From the NCBI GenBank assembly GCA_937864275.1, contig CALMIW010000101.1, positions 1 through 6,832 on the forward strand: a stretch of DNA of 6,832 nucleotides. Direction: 5' to 3'. Each line of letters begins with the position of its first letter. Position 1 is the first letter of the stretch. The notes below the pieces were generated by a model that saw only the letters and a list, made by a program, of their open reading frames with translations, made no database searches and was not told the origin of the DNA. Below are positions 1 to 5,446 of this stretch, one piece after another. This stretch comes from an uncultured Dehalococcoidia bacterium. GTDB lineage: Bacteria; Chloroflexota; Dehalococcoidia; Tepidiformales; Tepidiformaceae. A program made the translations under genes and the position numbers.

Positions 1-2
1 CC

Positions 3-1364
3 CCCCCCAACCCGCCGGTAACGGCGCTCCTCGCCGAACAGTGCCGCGCGATCCGCTTCGACCCCCTCCCGGACGAGGCCCTCTTCGCCGCCAGGCAGTG
101 CCTCCTGGACTGGGTGGGGGTCACCCTCGCCGGTGCCAACGAGCCGCTCGCCGTGATGCTGCGCGAGGACGCGCTCGCCGAAGGCGGCAACCCCCAGGCA
201 ACCCTCCTCGGCGACGGCGCGCGCGCGACGGCACGCCAGGCCGCGCTTGTGAACGGTTCCGCCTCCCACGCGCTCGACTTCGACGACGTGAACCTGGCGA
301 TGAGCGGCCACCCTTCGGTCCCTGTCTGGCCTGCCCTGCTCGCCCTCGCGGAGTCGCGCGGCGGGACTGGCCGCGATGTCCTTGCCGCCTTCGTCGCGGG
401 CTTCGAGATGGAGTGCCGTATCGGCTGGCTCGTGATGCCGGCTCACTACAGCATCGGGTTCCACTCCACGGGAACGCTTGGGACGTTCGGTGCGGCGGCC
501 GCTTGTGCCCACCTTCTCGGGTTCGACCAGGATCAGTGGCAGCGGACGCTTGGCATCGCCGGGGCGCAGGCCGCCGGCCTGAAATCCATGTTCGGGACGA
601 TGTGCAAACCGCTTCATGCGGGCAAGGCGGCCGCGAACGGCCTGTTCGCCGCCCTGATGGCGGAACGGGGTTTCACCAGCAACCCGGAAGTGCTCGAGAC
701 GCCGCAGGGCTTCGCCGCGACGCAGACCACCTCGCCCAACGCCGAGCGCGCCCTGGCCGCGTTCGGTGAGCGGTACGCCGTCCGCGATACGCTCTTCAAG
801 TACCACGCCGCCTGCTACGGAACCCACGAGACCATCGAGGGCGTCCTTCGGCTCGCTTCCCAGCACCGCCTCTCGTCGGCCGACGTCGCGGCGATCGAAC
901 TGACCGTGCCGCAGGGCCACCTGGCGATGTGCAACATCCAGGAGCCGTCTACCGGGCTCGAAGGCAAGTTCAGCCTGCGCTTCACCGCCGCCCTCGCCCT
1001 CGCCGATGGTGAGACGGGCGAGCAGGCGTTCACCGATGAGCGCGTCCAGAGCCCGCACCTCGTCGACCTGCGAAAACGCGTCTCCGTCCAGCCGGCCGAA
1101 GGTGACTGGGGCCGCGGCACCAGGGTCGCCATCCGCACCGCCGATGGCCGCTCGCTCGAAGAACAGGTGAACCTGAACATCCCTGCCGCCGACCTGGACC
1201 TCCAGTGGCAGCGGCTCGAGTCCAAGTTCCGGTCGCTTGCCGGCCCGGTGGTCGGCGCCGAGCAGGCCGCAGCTCTCGTCCGGGCCATCAGCGCCTTCGA
1301 TGCCGCGCCGTCGGTGGGAGAACTGATGCGGCTCGCGTCGCGCGCCCCGGCGGGTGTCGCGTGA
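3..1364 (+). CDS. MmgE/PrpD family protein, 5'-partial
   Basis: The reading frame is open to the left edge and has no ATG, GTG or TTG before a GTG at 114. The residues before that GTG (e.g. LPDEALFAARQCLLDWVG) are typical of the family N-terminus, so the true start lies upstream and the GTG is internal. 453 residues are visible, close to the usual family length, so only a few are missing. The family (2-methylcitrate dehydratase, cis-aconitate decarboxylase, iminodisuccinate epimerase and many unknowns) is a cytosolic all-helical domain plus a small C-terminal lid. Counting from the first visible codon, I see HALDFDD (Asp92), HPS (His103), FHSTGTLGTFGAAAA (His154), KPLHAGKAAANG (Lys202), KYHAACYGTHETIEG (from Lys266) and KFSLRFTAALALADG. 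The Thr usual after DFDD is Val here, and a Tyr common in the KFS motif is Phe, so classical methylcitrate dehydratase or cis-aconitate decarboxylase activity is not assured. No prpB/prpC-like gene is nearby. It overlaps the next gene by GTGA. Family is certain; substrate is unknown. Confidence 0.93.
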   Translation, partial: PPNPPVTALLAEQCRAIRFDPLPDEALFAARQCLLDWVGVTLAGANEPLAVMLREDALAEGGNPQATLLGDGARATARQAALVNGSASHALDFDDVNLAMSGHPSVPVWPALLALAESRGGTGRDVLAAFVAGFEMECRIGWLVMPAHYSIGFHSTGTLGTFGAAAACAHLLGFDQDQWQRTLGIAGAQAAGLKSMFGTMCKPLHAGKAAANGLFAALMAERGFTSNPEVLETPQGFAATQTTSPNAERALAAFGERYAVRDTLFKYHAACYGTHETIEGVLRLASQHRLSSADVAAIELTVPQGHLAMCNIQEPSTGLEGKFSLRFTAALALADGETGEQAFTDERVQSPHLVDLRKRVSVQPAEGDWGRGTRVAIRTADGRSLEEQVNLNIPAADLDLQWQRLESKFRSLAGPVVGAEQAAALVRAISAFDAAPSVGELMRLASRAPAGVA

Positions 1365-1837
1365 GCGACCCGGTGAAGTGGCGCAAGGGCAACCATTACG
1401 AGCAGTTCACCGTCGGGCAGGAATTCACTCACCACTGGGGCCGGACGATCAACGAGGGCGACAACAGCCTCTTTTCGTCGCTGACGCTGAGCTACAACCC
1501 GCACTACTTCAACGCCGAGTTCGCGAAGGCGCACGGTCACCCCGGCATCCAGGTCAACCCGCTGCTTGTCTTCCTCACCGTCTTCGGGCTTTCCGTGGAG
1601 GACCTGAGCGAGGCCGGCGGCCTTTTCCTCGGCGTCGAAGACCTGGCCTATGGCCCGCCGGTCTACCCCGGCGACACGCTCACCGCCCGCAGCACCGTCA
1701 CCGACAAGCGCGAATCCGACAGCCGCCCGGAATCTGGCATCGTCACCTGGCACACGCGCGGCTACAACCAGCGCGGCGAACAGGTCATCGAATTCCACCG
1801 CACCAACTTCGTAGCCAAGGGGAGGCCCCGCACGTGA
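1361..1837 (+). CDS. MaoC-like hot-dog protein, probably non-catalytic or altered (MaoC-1)
   Basis: 158 residues from a GTG that overlaps the upstream TGA as GTGA. The frame is open farther upstream, but family similarity begins at this GTG (GNHYEQFTVGQEF). It is a single MaoC/(R)-hydratase hot-dog domain, with the opening DNSLFSSLTLSYNPHYFN (residues 34-51), the central helix NPLLVFLTVFGLSVEDL and the strand YGPPVYPGDTLTARSTV. It most resembles mesaconyl/beta-methylmalyl-CoA and itaconyl-CoA hydratase relatives, which add water across an enoyl-CoA. The active-site loop is odd. Relatives carry an Asp or Asn, then His five residues later (pattern NPxHxD), but here those positions appear to be Ser44 and Tyr49, and the usual final Asp is Asn51. 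His48 lies one residue off. It may be the structural or substrate-binding partner of the second MaoC gene at 3732. The family call is firm; loss of activity is inferred from an alignment by eye. Confidence 0.9.
   Translation: MSDPVKWRKGNHYEQFTVGQEFTHHWGRTINEGDNSLFSSLTLSYNPHYFNAEFAKAHGHPGIQVNPLLVFLTVFGLSVEDLSEAGGLFLGVEDLAYGPPVYPGDTLTARSTVTDKRESDSRPESGIVTWHTRGYNQRGEQVIEFHRTNFVAKGRPRT
1817..1825 (+). promoter_or_regulatory. Strong ribosome binding site deciding the GTG start at 1834
   Basis: AAGGGGAGG lies 8 bases before the GTG at 1834 and 17 bases before the next in-frame ATG at 1843. The spacing selects the GTG as the acyl-CoA dehydrogenase start. The site is inside the end of the MaoC-1 gene, consistent with translational coupling. 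Confidence 0.7.
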
Positions 1838-2985
1838 CCTATATGACTGAAGCCCGGCGCATGATCCAGGCGAGCGCCCGCGAGTTCTCGATGAAGGAAG
1901 TCCTGCCCGTCGCAAACAAGCTCGACCCCGTGAAGGGCGATATCCCGATGGATCTCCGCAACAAGATGGGCGAGCTCGGCTACTTCGGCATCCGCATCCC
2001 CGAGGAGTACGGCGGCCTCGGCCTCGGTGTCTTCGAATACGTCCTCGTCACCGAGGAGCTCGCCCGCGCCTGGATGAGCGTGGCCAGCATCATCGCGCGC
2101 GGCAACGGGTTCTTCGGCACGTCAGTCTTCACCGACGAGCAGCGCAAGATGTACCTCGGGCGCATGGCCAAGGGCGACTTCCTGGGCGCCGCCGCGCTCT
2201 CGGAGCCCGACGCCGGCTCGGACCTGGGCTCGATCATCTGCCGGGCGGAACCGACGGATGAGCCCAACGTTTTCACGCTCCACGGGACCAAGATGTGGTG
2301 CACGTTCGCCGACGGCGCCGACTACATCACCGTCCTCGCCCGGACGGAGCCGATTACGGACATCAAGCATCGCCACAGGGGGACCTCGACGTTCTTCATC
2401 GAGAAGCCCCGCGGACAGCTGCCCGAGGGCTGCACCGGGACGCCGGTGAACAAGATCGGCTACCACGGCTGGAAGACCTGGGAACTGCACTTCGATGGGA
2501 CGAAGGCGCTCCAACTGCGGGGCGAGGGCCGGGGCTTCCATGCCACGGTCTCCGGTCTGGAGGCTGCTCGCGCCCACACCGCCGCGCGGGCAGTCGGCCT
2601 CGCCCGCGGCGCCATGGAAGACTCGATCCAGTACGCGAAGAACCGCGTGCAGTTCGGCAAGCCGATAGCAGACTTCCAGGCCATCCGCTTCAAGATCGCG
2701 ACCATGGCCGCGGAGATCGAAGCCGCCCGTCAGCTGACTTACTTCGTCTCGGAGGAGATCGACAGCCGCCGCCGGTGCGACAAGGAAGCCGGCATGGCCA
2801 AGTGGTTCGCCAGCGAGATGGCCGAACGCGTCACCAGCGAAGCACTGCAGATCCACGGCGGCTACGGCTACACCACAGACCTGCCGATCGAGCGCTACTG
2901 GCGCGACGCCCGCCTCACCAAGATCTTCGAAGGCACCTCCGAAATCCAGCTGCGGATTATCTCGGACCGCCTCCTGGAGGACTGA
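1834..2985 (+). CDS. Acyl-CoA dehydrogenase (FAD flavoenzyme)
   Basis: 383 residues, the normal family length. The start is a GTG overlapping the upstream TGA (GTGA) with a strong Shine-Dalgarno 8 bases before it; ATG at 1843 is the alternative. All three family domains are present. The N-terminal helical domain contains EEYGGLGLGVFEYVLVTEELARA. The middle beta domain has the FAD/substrate motif AALSEPDAGSD (residues 120-130) and GTKMWCTFADGADYITVLART. The C-terminal helical domain has RVQFGKPIADFQAIRFKIA, LQIHGGYGYTTDLPIERYWRDARL and KIFEGTSEIQL. Glu366 in FEGTSEIQ sits where the short/medium-chain enzymes keep the base that removes the alpha proton. It should oxidise an acyl-CoA to the 2-enoyl-CoA and pass electrons to ETF. 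Given its hydratase, CoA-transferase and lyase neighbours, a short branched or dicarboxylic acyl-CoA (methylsuccinyl-CoA or isobutyryl/2-methylbutyryl type) is plausible. It lacks the long N-terminal extension of characterised methylsuccinyl-CoA dehydrogenases (about 550 residues), so no specific symbol is given. Confidence 0.95.
   Translation: MTYMTEARRMIQASAREFSMKEVLPVANKLDPVKGDIPMDLRNKMGELGYFGIRIPEEYGGLGLGVFEYVLVTEELARAWMSVASIIARGNGFFGTSVFTDEQRKMYLGRMAKGDFLGAAALSEPDAGSDLGSIICRAEPTDEPNVFTLHGTKMWCTFADGADYITVLARTEPITDIKHRHRGTSTFFIEKPRGQLPEGCTGTPVNKIGYHGWKTWELHFDGTKALQLRGEGRGFHATVSGLEAARAHTAARAVGLARGAMEDSIQYAKNRVQFGKPIADFQAIRFKIATMAAEIEAARQLTYFVSEEIDSRRRCDKEAGMAKWFASEMAERVTSEALQIHGGYGYTTDLPIERYWRDARLTKIFEGTSEIQLRIISDRLLED
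2971..2985 (+). repeat. Left copy of 15-base direct repeat flanking the toxin-antitoxin cassette
   Basis: CTCCTGGAGGACTGA encodes the last four residues (LLED) and stop of the acyl-CoA dehydrogenase. It matches 3715-3729 (CTCCCGGAGGACTGA) at 14 of 15 bases. Read in the dehydrogenase frame, the right copy would spell LPED-stop. The repeat contains GGAGG and the palindromic core CTCC-N-GGAG. It probably marks the junctions of an insertion. Confidence 0.65.
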
Positions 2986-3022
2986 GTCTATTCTGGTCTG
3001 GACAGGTCAGACCAGAATAGAC
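2986..3022. repeat. Perfect 15-base inverted repeat (putative toxin-antitoxin operator)
   Basis: The arms GTCTATTCTGGTCTG (2986-3000) and CAGACCAGAATAGAC (3008-3022) are exact reverse complements around a 7-base loop, GACAGGT. The right arm runs into a 10-base tandem duplication, AGACCAGAAT at 3009-3018 and 3019-3028, followed by AG. Palindromes of this kind at the promoter are typical binding sites for Phd/YefM-type antitoxins, which autorepress their operon. There is no T-tract after the stem, so a simple intrinsic terminator for the upstream operon is unlikely, though the hairpin could still weaken read-through. Confidence 0.75.
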
Positions 3023-3034
3023 CAGAATAGCGAC
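2999..3034 (+). promoter_or_regulatory. Putative toxin-antitoxin promoter giving a leaderless or near-leaderless transcript
   Basis: A -35-like TGGACA (2999-3004, 5/6 to TTGACA) is followed after 18 bases by a -10-like CAGAAT (3023-3028, 4/6 to TATAAT). The antitoxin ATG at 3035 is only 6 bases beyond the -10, about where transcription would begin. No Shine-Dalgarno precedes the ATG, which fits leaderless initiation. The -35 is in the loop and the -10 is in the second direct repeat, so a bound antitoxin would block polymerase. Boxes were assigned by eye. Confidence 0.4.
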
Positions 3035-3280
3035 ATGAAGACGGTCGGAGTCTACGAAGCGAAGACGCACCTCCCGCGTCTGCTCGATGAAGTCGAGCGA
3101 GGTGAGACGATCACCATTACCAGGCATGGCAAGCGGGTGGCGGTGCTTGCGCCGCTTTCGGCCACCGCGAAATCCCGCGCGGCCGCGGTCGATGCGATGC
3201 GTGAGTTCGGGCGCCAGCACCGTGGGGCACTGAAAGGCCTCAGTGTTCGCGACCTTATCGAAGAGGGCCGGCGATACTGA
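3035..3280 (+). CDS. Type II antitoxin, Phd/YefM family (VapB partner)
   Basis: 81 residues from ATG. The N-terminal half, VGVYEAKTHLPRLLDEVERG followed by ETITITRHGKRVAVLAPL, is the classic Phd/YefM fold. It dimerises and binds operator DNA, here probably the palindrome just upstream. The C-terminal part (about residues 48-81: AAAVDAMREFGRQHRGALKGLSVRDLIEEGRRY) is the charged, helical tail that in this family wraps around the toxin and blocks its active site. Its stop codon directly abuts the toxin ATG (TGA-ATG), so the two are co-translated with antitoxin first, the usual order. Autoregulation is likely, from the operator and from family behaviour. The pair interrupts a metabolic operon and is unlikely to be functionally tied to it; addiction, stress response or anti-phage roles are all possible. 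Confidence 0.92.
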   Translation: MKTVGVYEAKTHLPRLLDEVERGETITITRHGKRVAVLAPLSATAKSRAAAVDAMREFGRQHRGALKGLSVRDLIEEGRRY

Positions 3281-3703
3281 ATGACGATCGTCGTGGACGC
3301 CTCCGTGGCCGTGTCCTGGTGCTTTCCCGATGAAGACGACGTTTACGCGAACCGCGTCCTGGACCTTCTGAAAGAGGTCGATGCCGTCGTCCCCGCCATT
3401 TGGGCCGTTGAGATCGCCAACGCCATGGTGAACGGCCACCGTCGCGCCAGGATCGATGACGCTGACCTGGTGCGGGCGGTGGAGGTCCTGGGCGACCTGC
3501 CGATCGCTGAAGCACCGATCTCCGTGGCGGAGGCGATTGGGGCCGTTGCCCGGATCGCCATCGGCAGCGGCCTCAGTTCCTACGATGCTTCATACGTCTA
3601 CCTGGCGATGCGAGAAGGCGTGCCGCTCGCGACGCTCGATGCGAAGCTCCGAGCCGCCGCCGAAGCTGTTGGCTGTGAAGTCCTCGGCCACGCTTCTTGG
3701 TAG
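3281..3703 (+). CDS. vapC: PIN-domain ribonuclease toxin, VapC family
   Basis: 140 residues, standard for VapC. The four acidic residues of the PIN active site are all present: Asp6 (IVVDASVAV), Glu44 (WAVEIANAM), Asp102 (LSSYDASYVYLA) and Asp120 (LATLDAKL). They coordinate Mg/Mn for cleavage of RNA; known VapCs cut initiator tRNA, other tRNAs or the sarcin-ricin loop, and the target here cannot be told. The ATG follows the antitoxin stop with no gap; a GA-rich AAGAGGG at 3261-3267 is rather far (13 bases) to be a good Shine-Dalgarno, so translation probably depends on coupling to the antitoxin. The frame is intact, so the module looks functional. It ends in TAG at 3701-3703, 28 bases before the next operon gene. 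Confidence 0.94.
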   Translation: MTIVVDASVAVSWCFPDEDDVYANRVLDLLKEVDAVVPAIWAVEIANAMVNGHRRARIDDADLVRAVEVLGDLPIAEAPISVAEAIGAVARIAIGSGLSSYDASYVYLAMREGVPLATLDAKLRAAAEAVGCEVLGHASW

Positions 3704-3706
3704 AAT
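3698..3706 (+). promoter_or_regulatory. Possible extended -10 promoter for the downstream operon half
   Basis: TGGTAGAAT matches the extended -10 pattern TG-N-TATAAT, with 5/6 in the hexamer, and overlaps the toxin stop codon. No convincing -35 is seen at 16-18 bases. A start near 3712 would leave about 20 bases of leader containing the GGAGG ribosome site of MaoC-2. It would let the downstream genes escape toxin-antitoxin repression. Single short motif, so tentative. Confidence 0.25.
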
Positions 3707-3714
3707 GCCGCCCA

Positions 3715-3729
3715 CTCCCGGAGGACTGA
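3715..3729 (+). repeat. Right copy of 15-base direct repeat
   Basis: CTCCCGGAGGACTGA, 14/15 identical to 2971-2985. Here it lies between the toxin stop and the MaoC-2 start and supplies the MaoC-2 Shine-Dalgarno. The only difference is T to C at the centre of the CTCC-N-GGAG palindrome. Confidence 0.65.
3720..3724 (+). promoter_or_regulatory. Ribosome binding site for MaoC-2
   Basis: GGAGG, 7 bases before ATG 3732. It sets the start, although the frame stays open upstream through the toxin gene to about 3456; those upstream codons have no family similarity and are a shadow of the toxin. Confidence 0.75.
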
Positions 3730-3731
3730 AC

Positions 3732-4217
3732 ATGCCCGGCCCCATCTCCGCTCTCACCGGCAACGACAACTACTTCGAAGACTTCACCGTTGGTACCTCC
3801 TACGAACACGCCCGCGGCAAGACGGTCACGGAGATGGATGGCGTGCTCATCACGAACATGGTGATGAACACCGCCCAGGGCCATTTCAACGAAGACCAGA
3901 TGGCGAAGGGCCCGATGGGTCAGCGCATCGTCTTCGGCGGCGTCACGGCCGCCATGGTCATCGGCCTCGCCATGCAGGACACCGGTGAGCAGGCACTGGC
4001 CGAATTGGGCATGACCGGCATCCGCTTCCGCGTCTCCGTCCACCACGGCGATACCCTCTACGCTTTCAGCGAGGTGCTGGAGACCCGCGACAGCGACCGC
4101 CCCGATGCCGGCATCGTCCGCTTCGCGCACCGGGGCCTGAACCAGGACGGCAAGGTCGTGTTCGAAGGCGAGCGGACGGTGCTGATCAAGCGCCGTTCGC
4201 ATTGGGCGGAGCGATGA
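3732..4217 (+). CDS. MaoC-like dehydratase/hydratase (MaoC-2, likely catalytic)
   Basis: 161 residues; the ATG is set by GGAGG at 7-base spacing. Single MaoC hot-dog domain: NDNYFEDFTVGTSYEHARGKTVTEMD at the front, the active-site loop around MNTAQGHFNED (residues 45-55), the helix GGVTAAMVIGLAMQ, and strands including RVSVHHGDTLYAFSEVLETRDS and RHxGLNQDGK-type C-terminal sequence. Asn46 and His51 have the five-residue spacing of the Asp/Asn-His dyad, so unlike MaoC-1 this copy keeps the key His. It probably hydrates a 2-enoyl-CoA (or the reverse) to a 3-hydroxyacyl-CoA; mesaconyl-, itaconyl- and methylglutaconyl-type substrates suit the neighbours. The usual NP before the His is replaced by AQ, so specificity may differ from well-studied members. 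Its end overlaps the CoA-transferase start (ATGA), pointing to coupled synthesis and perhaps a shared pathway intermediate. Confidence 0.92.
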   Translation: MPGPISALTGNDNYFEDFTVGTSYEHARGKTVTEMDGVLITNMVMNTAQGHFNEDQMAKGPMGQRIVFGGVTAAMVIGLAMQDTGEQALAELGMTGIRFRVSVHHGDTLYAFSEVLETRDSDRPDAGIVRFAHRGLNQDGKVVFEGERTVLIKRRSHWAER

Positions 4218-5443
4218 GCGACCGCCCGGACTACCGGAAGGCGCACGAAAAGGCGGCGCCGATGGCGCCAGGCCCGACTGGCCCGCTCACCGGCATCCGC
4301 ATCATCGATTTCACCCGTGCCCTGGCCGGGCCGTTCTGCACCATGCTCCTCGCCGATCTCGGGGCGGACGTCATCAAGGTCGAGCCGCCTGAGGGCGACT
4401 TCAGCCGCTTCTCCGAGCCCTACCCGGAAGACGACAACGAGCGCGCTTTCGGCGGCTACTTCGCCAGCATCAACCGCAACAAGCGCGGCGTGATGGTCGA
4501 CCTCAAGGACACCGGCACGCACGAGAAGTTACTCGCGCTCATCGATGGGGCGGATGCCGTCGTCGAGAACTTCCGGGTCGGCATCATGGAGAAGCTCGGC
4601 TTCGGCTACGACACGCTGCGCCTGAGAAACCCGCGGCTGGTCTACGCGGCCATCCGCGGCTTCGGCGACCCCCGTACCGGCGCCAGCCCCTACGCAGAGT
4701 GGCCCTCCTACGACGTCGTCGCCCAGGCGATGGGCGGCATCGTCAGCATGACCGGCACCGAGGACGGGCAGGTCTTGAAGGTCGGCGCCAGCGTCGGCGA
4801 CCTCTACCCCGGCACGGTCGCCGCCCTGGGGATCGTCAGCGCGCTCCTCCATGCGAAGCTCACCGGCGAGGGCCAGTTCCTCGATGTCGGCATGGTCGAC
4901 GCTGTCACCGCGCTCTGCGAGGCGGCGGTCTATCGCTACACCTACGCAGGGACGGTGACGAAGCCGCTGGGCAACAGCCACCCCCAGCTCACCCCGTTCG
5001 ACGTGTACCAGACCGCGGACGGCTTCTGCGCGATCGCGGCGCCCACCCAGAACCACTGGGCGCTCCTCTGCGCCCACATTGATCGCCCCGACCTCATCCA
5101 TGACCCGCGCACCATCAGCAACAAGGACCGCGTCGCCAACGCGGGCTTCGTCAAAGAAGTCGTCTCCGGCTGGACGAAGGCCCGCTCGACGCACGAGATC
5201 ATCGAAGTGCTCGGCGGCGCCGTACCCGTCGGCCCCGTGAACGACGCGGAAGCGCTCTTCACCGACCCGCACCTCCACGCCCGCCACATGCTCGTCGCGG
5301 TCGAACACCCCGGGAGCGCGCGGCCCGTGGTCCTTCCCAATAGCCCCATCCACTTCACCGCGACACCGTCGGGCATCTACCGCCGCCCGCCGAAGCTAGG
5401 CGAACACAACGAAGAGGTGTTCGCGGAACTCGAACAGGAGTAA
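4214..5443 (+). CDS. Family III CoA-transferase (CaiB/BaiF/Frc type)
   Basis: 409 residues from an ATG overlapping the upstream TGA (ATGA); in-frame ATG 4262 is a weaker alternative. The N-terminal block GIRIIDFTRALAGPFCTMLLADLGADVIKVEPP is diagnostic, followed by NRNKRGVMVDLK, AVVENFRVGIMEKLGFGYDTL, and WPSYDVVAQAMGGIVSMTG. The nucleophilic Asp that forms the aspartyl-CoA anhydride is Asp196 in VGDLYPGTVAALG. The C-terminal part has LGNSHPQLTPFDVYQTADG and the substrate-loop PVGPVNDAEALFTDPHLHAR. Members are intertwined dimers that move CoA between carboxylic acids, between or within molecules; mesaconyl-CoA C1-C4 transferase, succinyl-CoA:malate/itaconate/citramalate transferases and formyl-/carnitine-CoA transferases all belong here. 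Next to a malyl-CoA-lyase-like gene, a C4-C5 dicarboxylate acceptor is the best guess, with succinyl-CoA a likely donor. Motifs give the family, not the substrate. Confidence 0.95.
   Translation: MSDRPDYRKAHEKAAPMAPGPTGPLTGIRIIDFTRALAGPFCTMLLADLGADVIKVEPPEGDFSRFSEPYPEDDNERAFGGYFASINRNKRGVMVDLKDTGTHEKLLALIDGADAVVENFRVGIMEKLGFGYDTLRLRNPRLVYAAIRGFGDPRTGASPYAEWPSYDVVAQAMGGIVSMTGTEDGQVLKVGASVGDLYPGTVAALGIVSALLHAKLTGEGQFLDVGMVDAVTALCEAAVYRYTYAGTVTKPLGNSHPQLTPFDVYQTADGFCAIAAPTQNHWALLCAHIDRPDLIHDPRTISNKDRVANAGFVKEVVSGWTKARSTHEIIEVLGGAVPVGPVNDAEALFTDPHLHARHMLVAVEHPGSARPVVLPNSPIHFTATPSGIYRRPPKLGEHNEEVFAELEQE
5435..5440 (+). promoter_or_regulatory. Ribosome binding site for the CitE-like lyase
   Basis: CAGGAG, 6 bases before ATG 5447, located in the last codons of the CoA-transferase gene. 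It supports the ATG and tight operon linkage with only 3 bases between the two genes. Confidence 0.65.
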
Positions 5444-5446
5444 ACC

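Larger units (their letters stand above)
2986..3729 (+). mobile_element. Toxin-antitoxin cassette inserted in a metabolic operon
   Basis: The 744-base segment from the base after the dehydrogenase stop to the end of the right 15-base repeat holds an operator, antitoxin, toxin and a short tail. Removing it restores a conventional junction: stop codon, 2 bases, then the ATG of MaoC-2, with GGAGG inside the dehydrogenase tail at 7-base spacing. Every other junction in the operon is an overlap or a 3-base gap, so this is the only break. No transposase, integrase or terminal inverted repeats are present, so the mechanism is unknown. The insertion is inferred from architecture. Confidence 0.5.

Noticed and set aside
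1..8. Run of eight C at the left edge
   Set aside because: It reads as Pro codons in the open MmgE/PrpD frame and may be a sequence-end effect; nothing more can be concluded.
41..769. Long plus-strand frame overlapping the MmgE/PrpD gene
   Set aside because: Arg/Pro/Gly-rich translation with no family motifs; the overlapping frame has clear MmgE/PrpD motifs. A GC-rich shadow.
815..1915. 366-codon minus-strand frame
   Set aside because: Crosses two well-supported plus-strand genes and their overlap, low-complexity composition, no recognisable domain.
2122..2856. Minus-strand frame antisense to the acyl-CoA dehydrogenase
   Set aside because: Mirror of a highly conserved gene in high-GC DNA; no motifs or ribosome site of its own.
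2986..3022. Hairpin as an intrinsic terminator
   Set aside because: The stem is long and perfect but not followed by a T-tract, and it overlaps the antitoxin promoter; better explained as an operator.
3009..3030. Tandem AGACCAGAAT units as a CRISPR-like or satellite array
   Set aside because: Only two 10-base units with no spacers; fits operator half-sites.
2971..3729. Direct repeats as ends of an insertion sequence or integron cassette
   Set aside because: No transposase, integrase, attC-like structure or terminal inverted repeats; only the repeat and the toxin-antitoxin genes are visible, so no known element type is assigned.
4529..5353. Minus-strand frame antisense to the CoA-transferase
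   Set aside because: Translation is rich in Asp/Val/Gly/Ala/Arg as expected for the antisense of a GC-rich gene; no domain seen.
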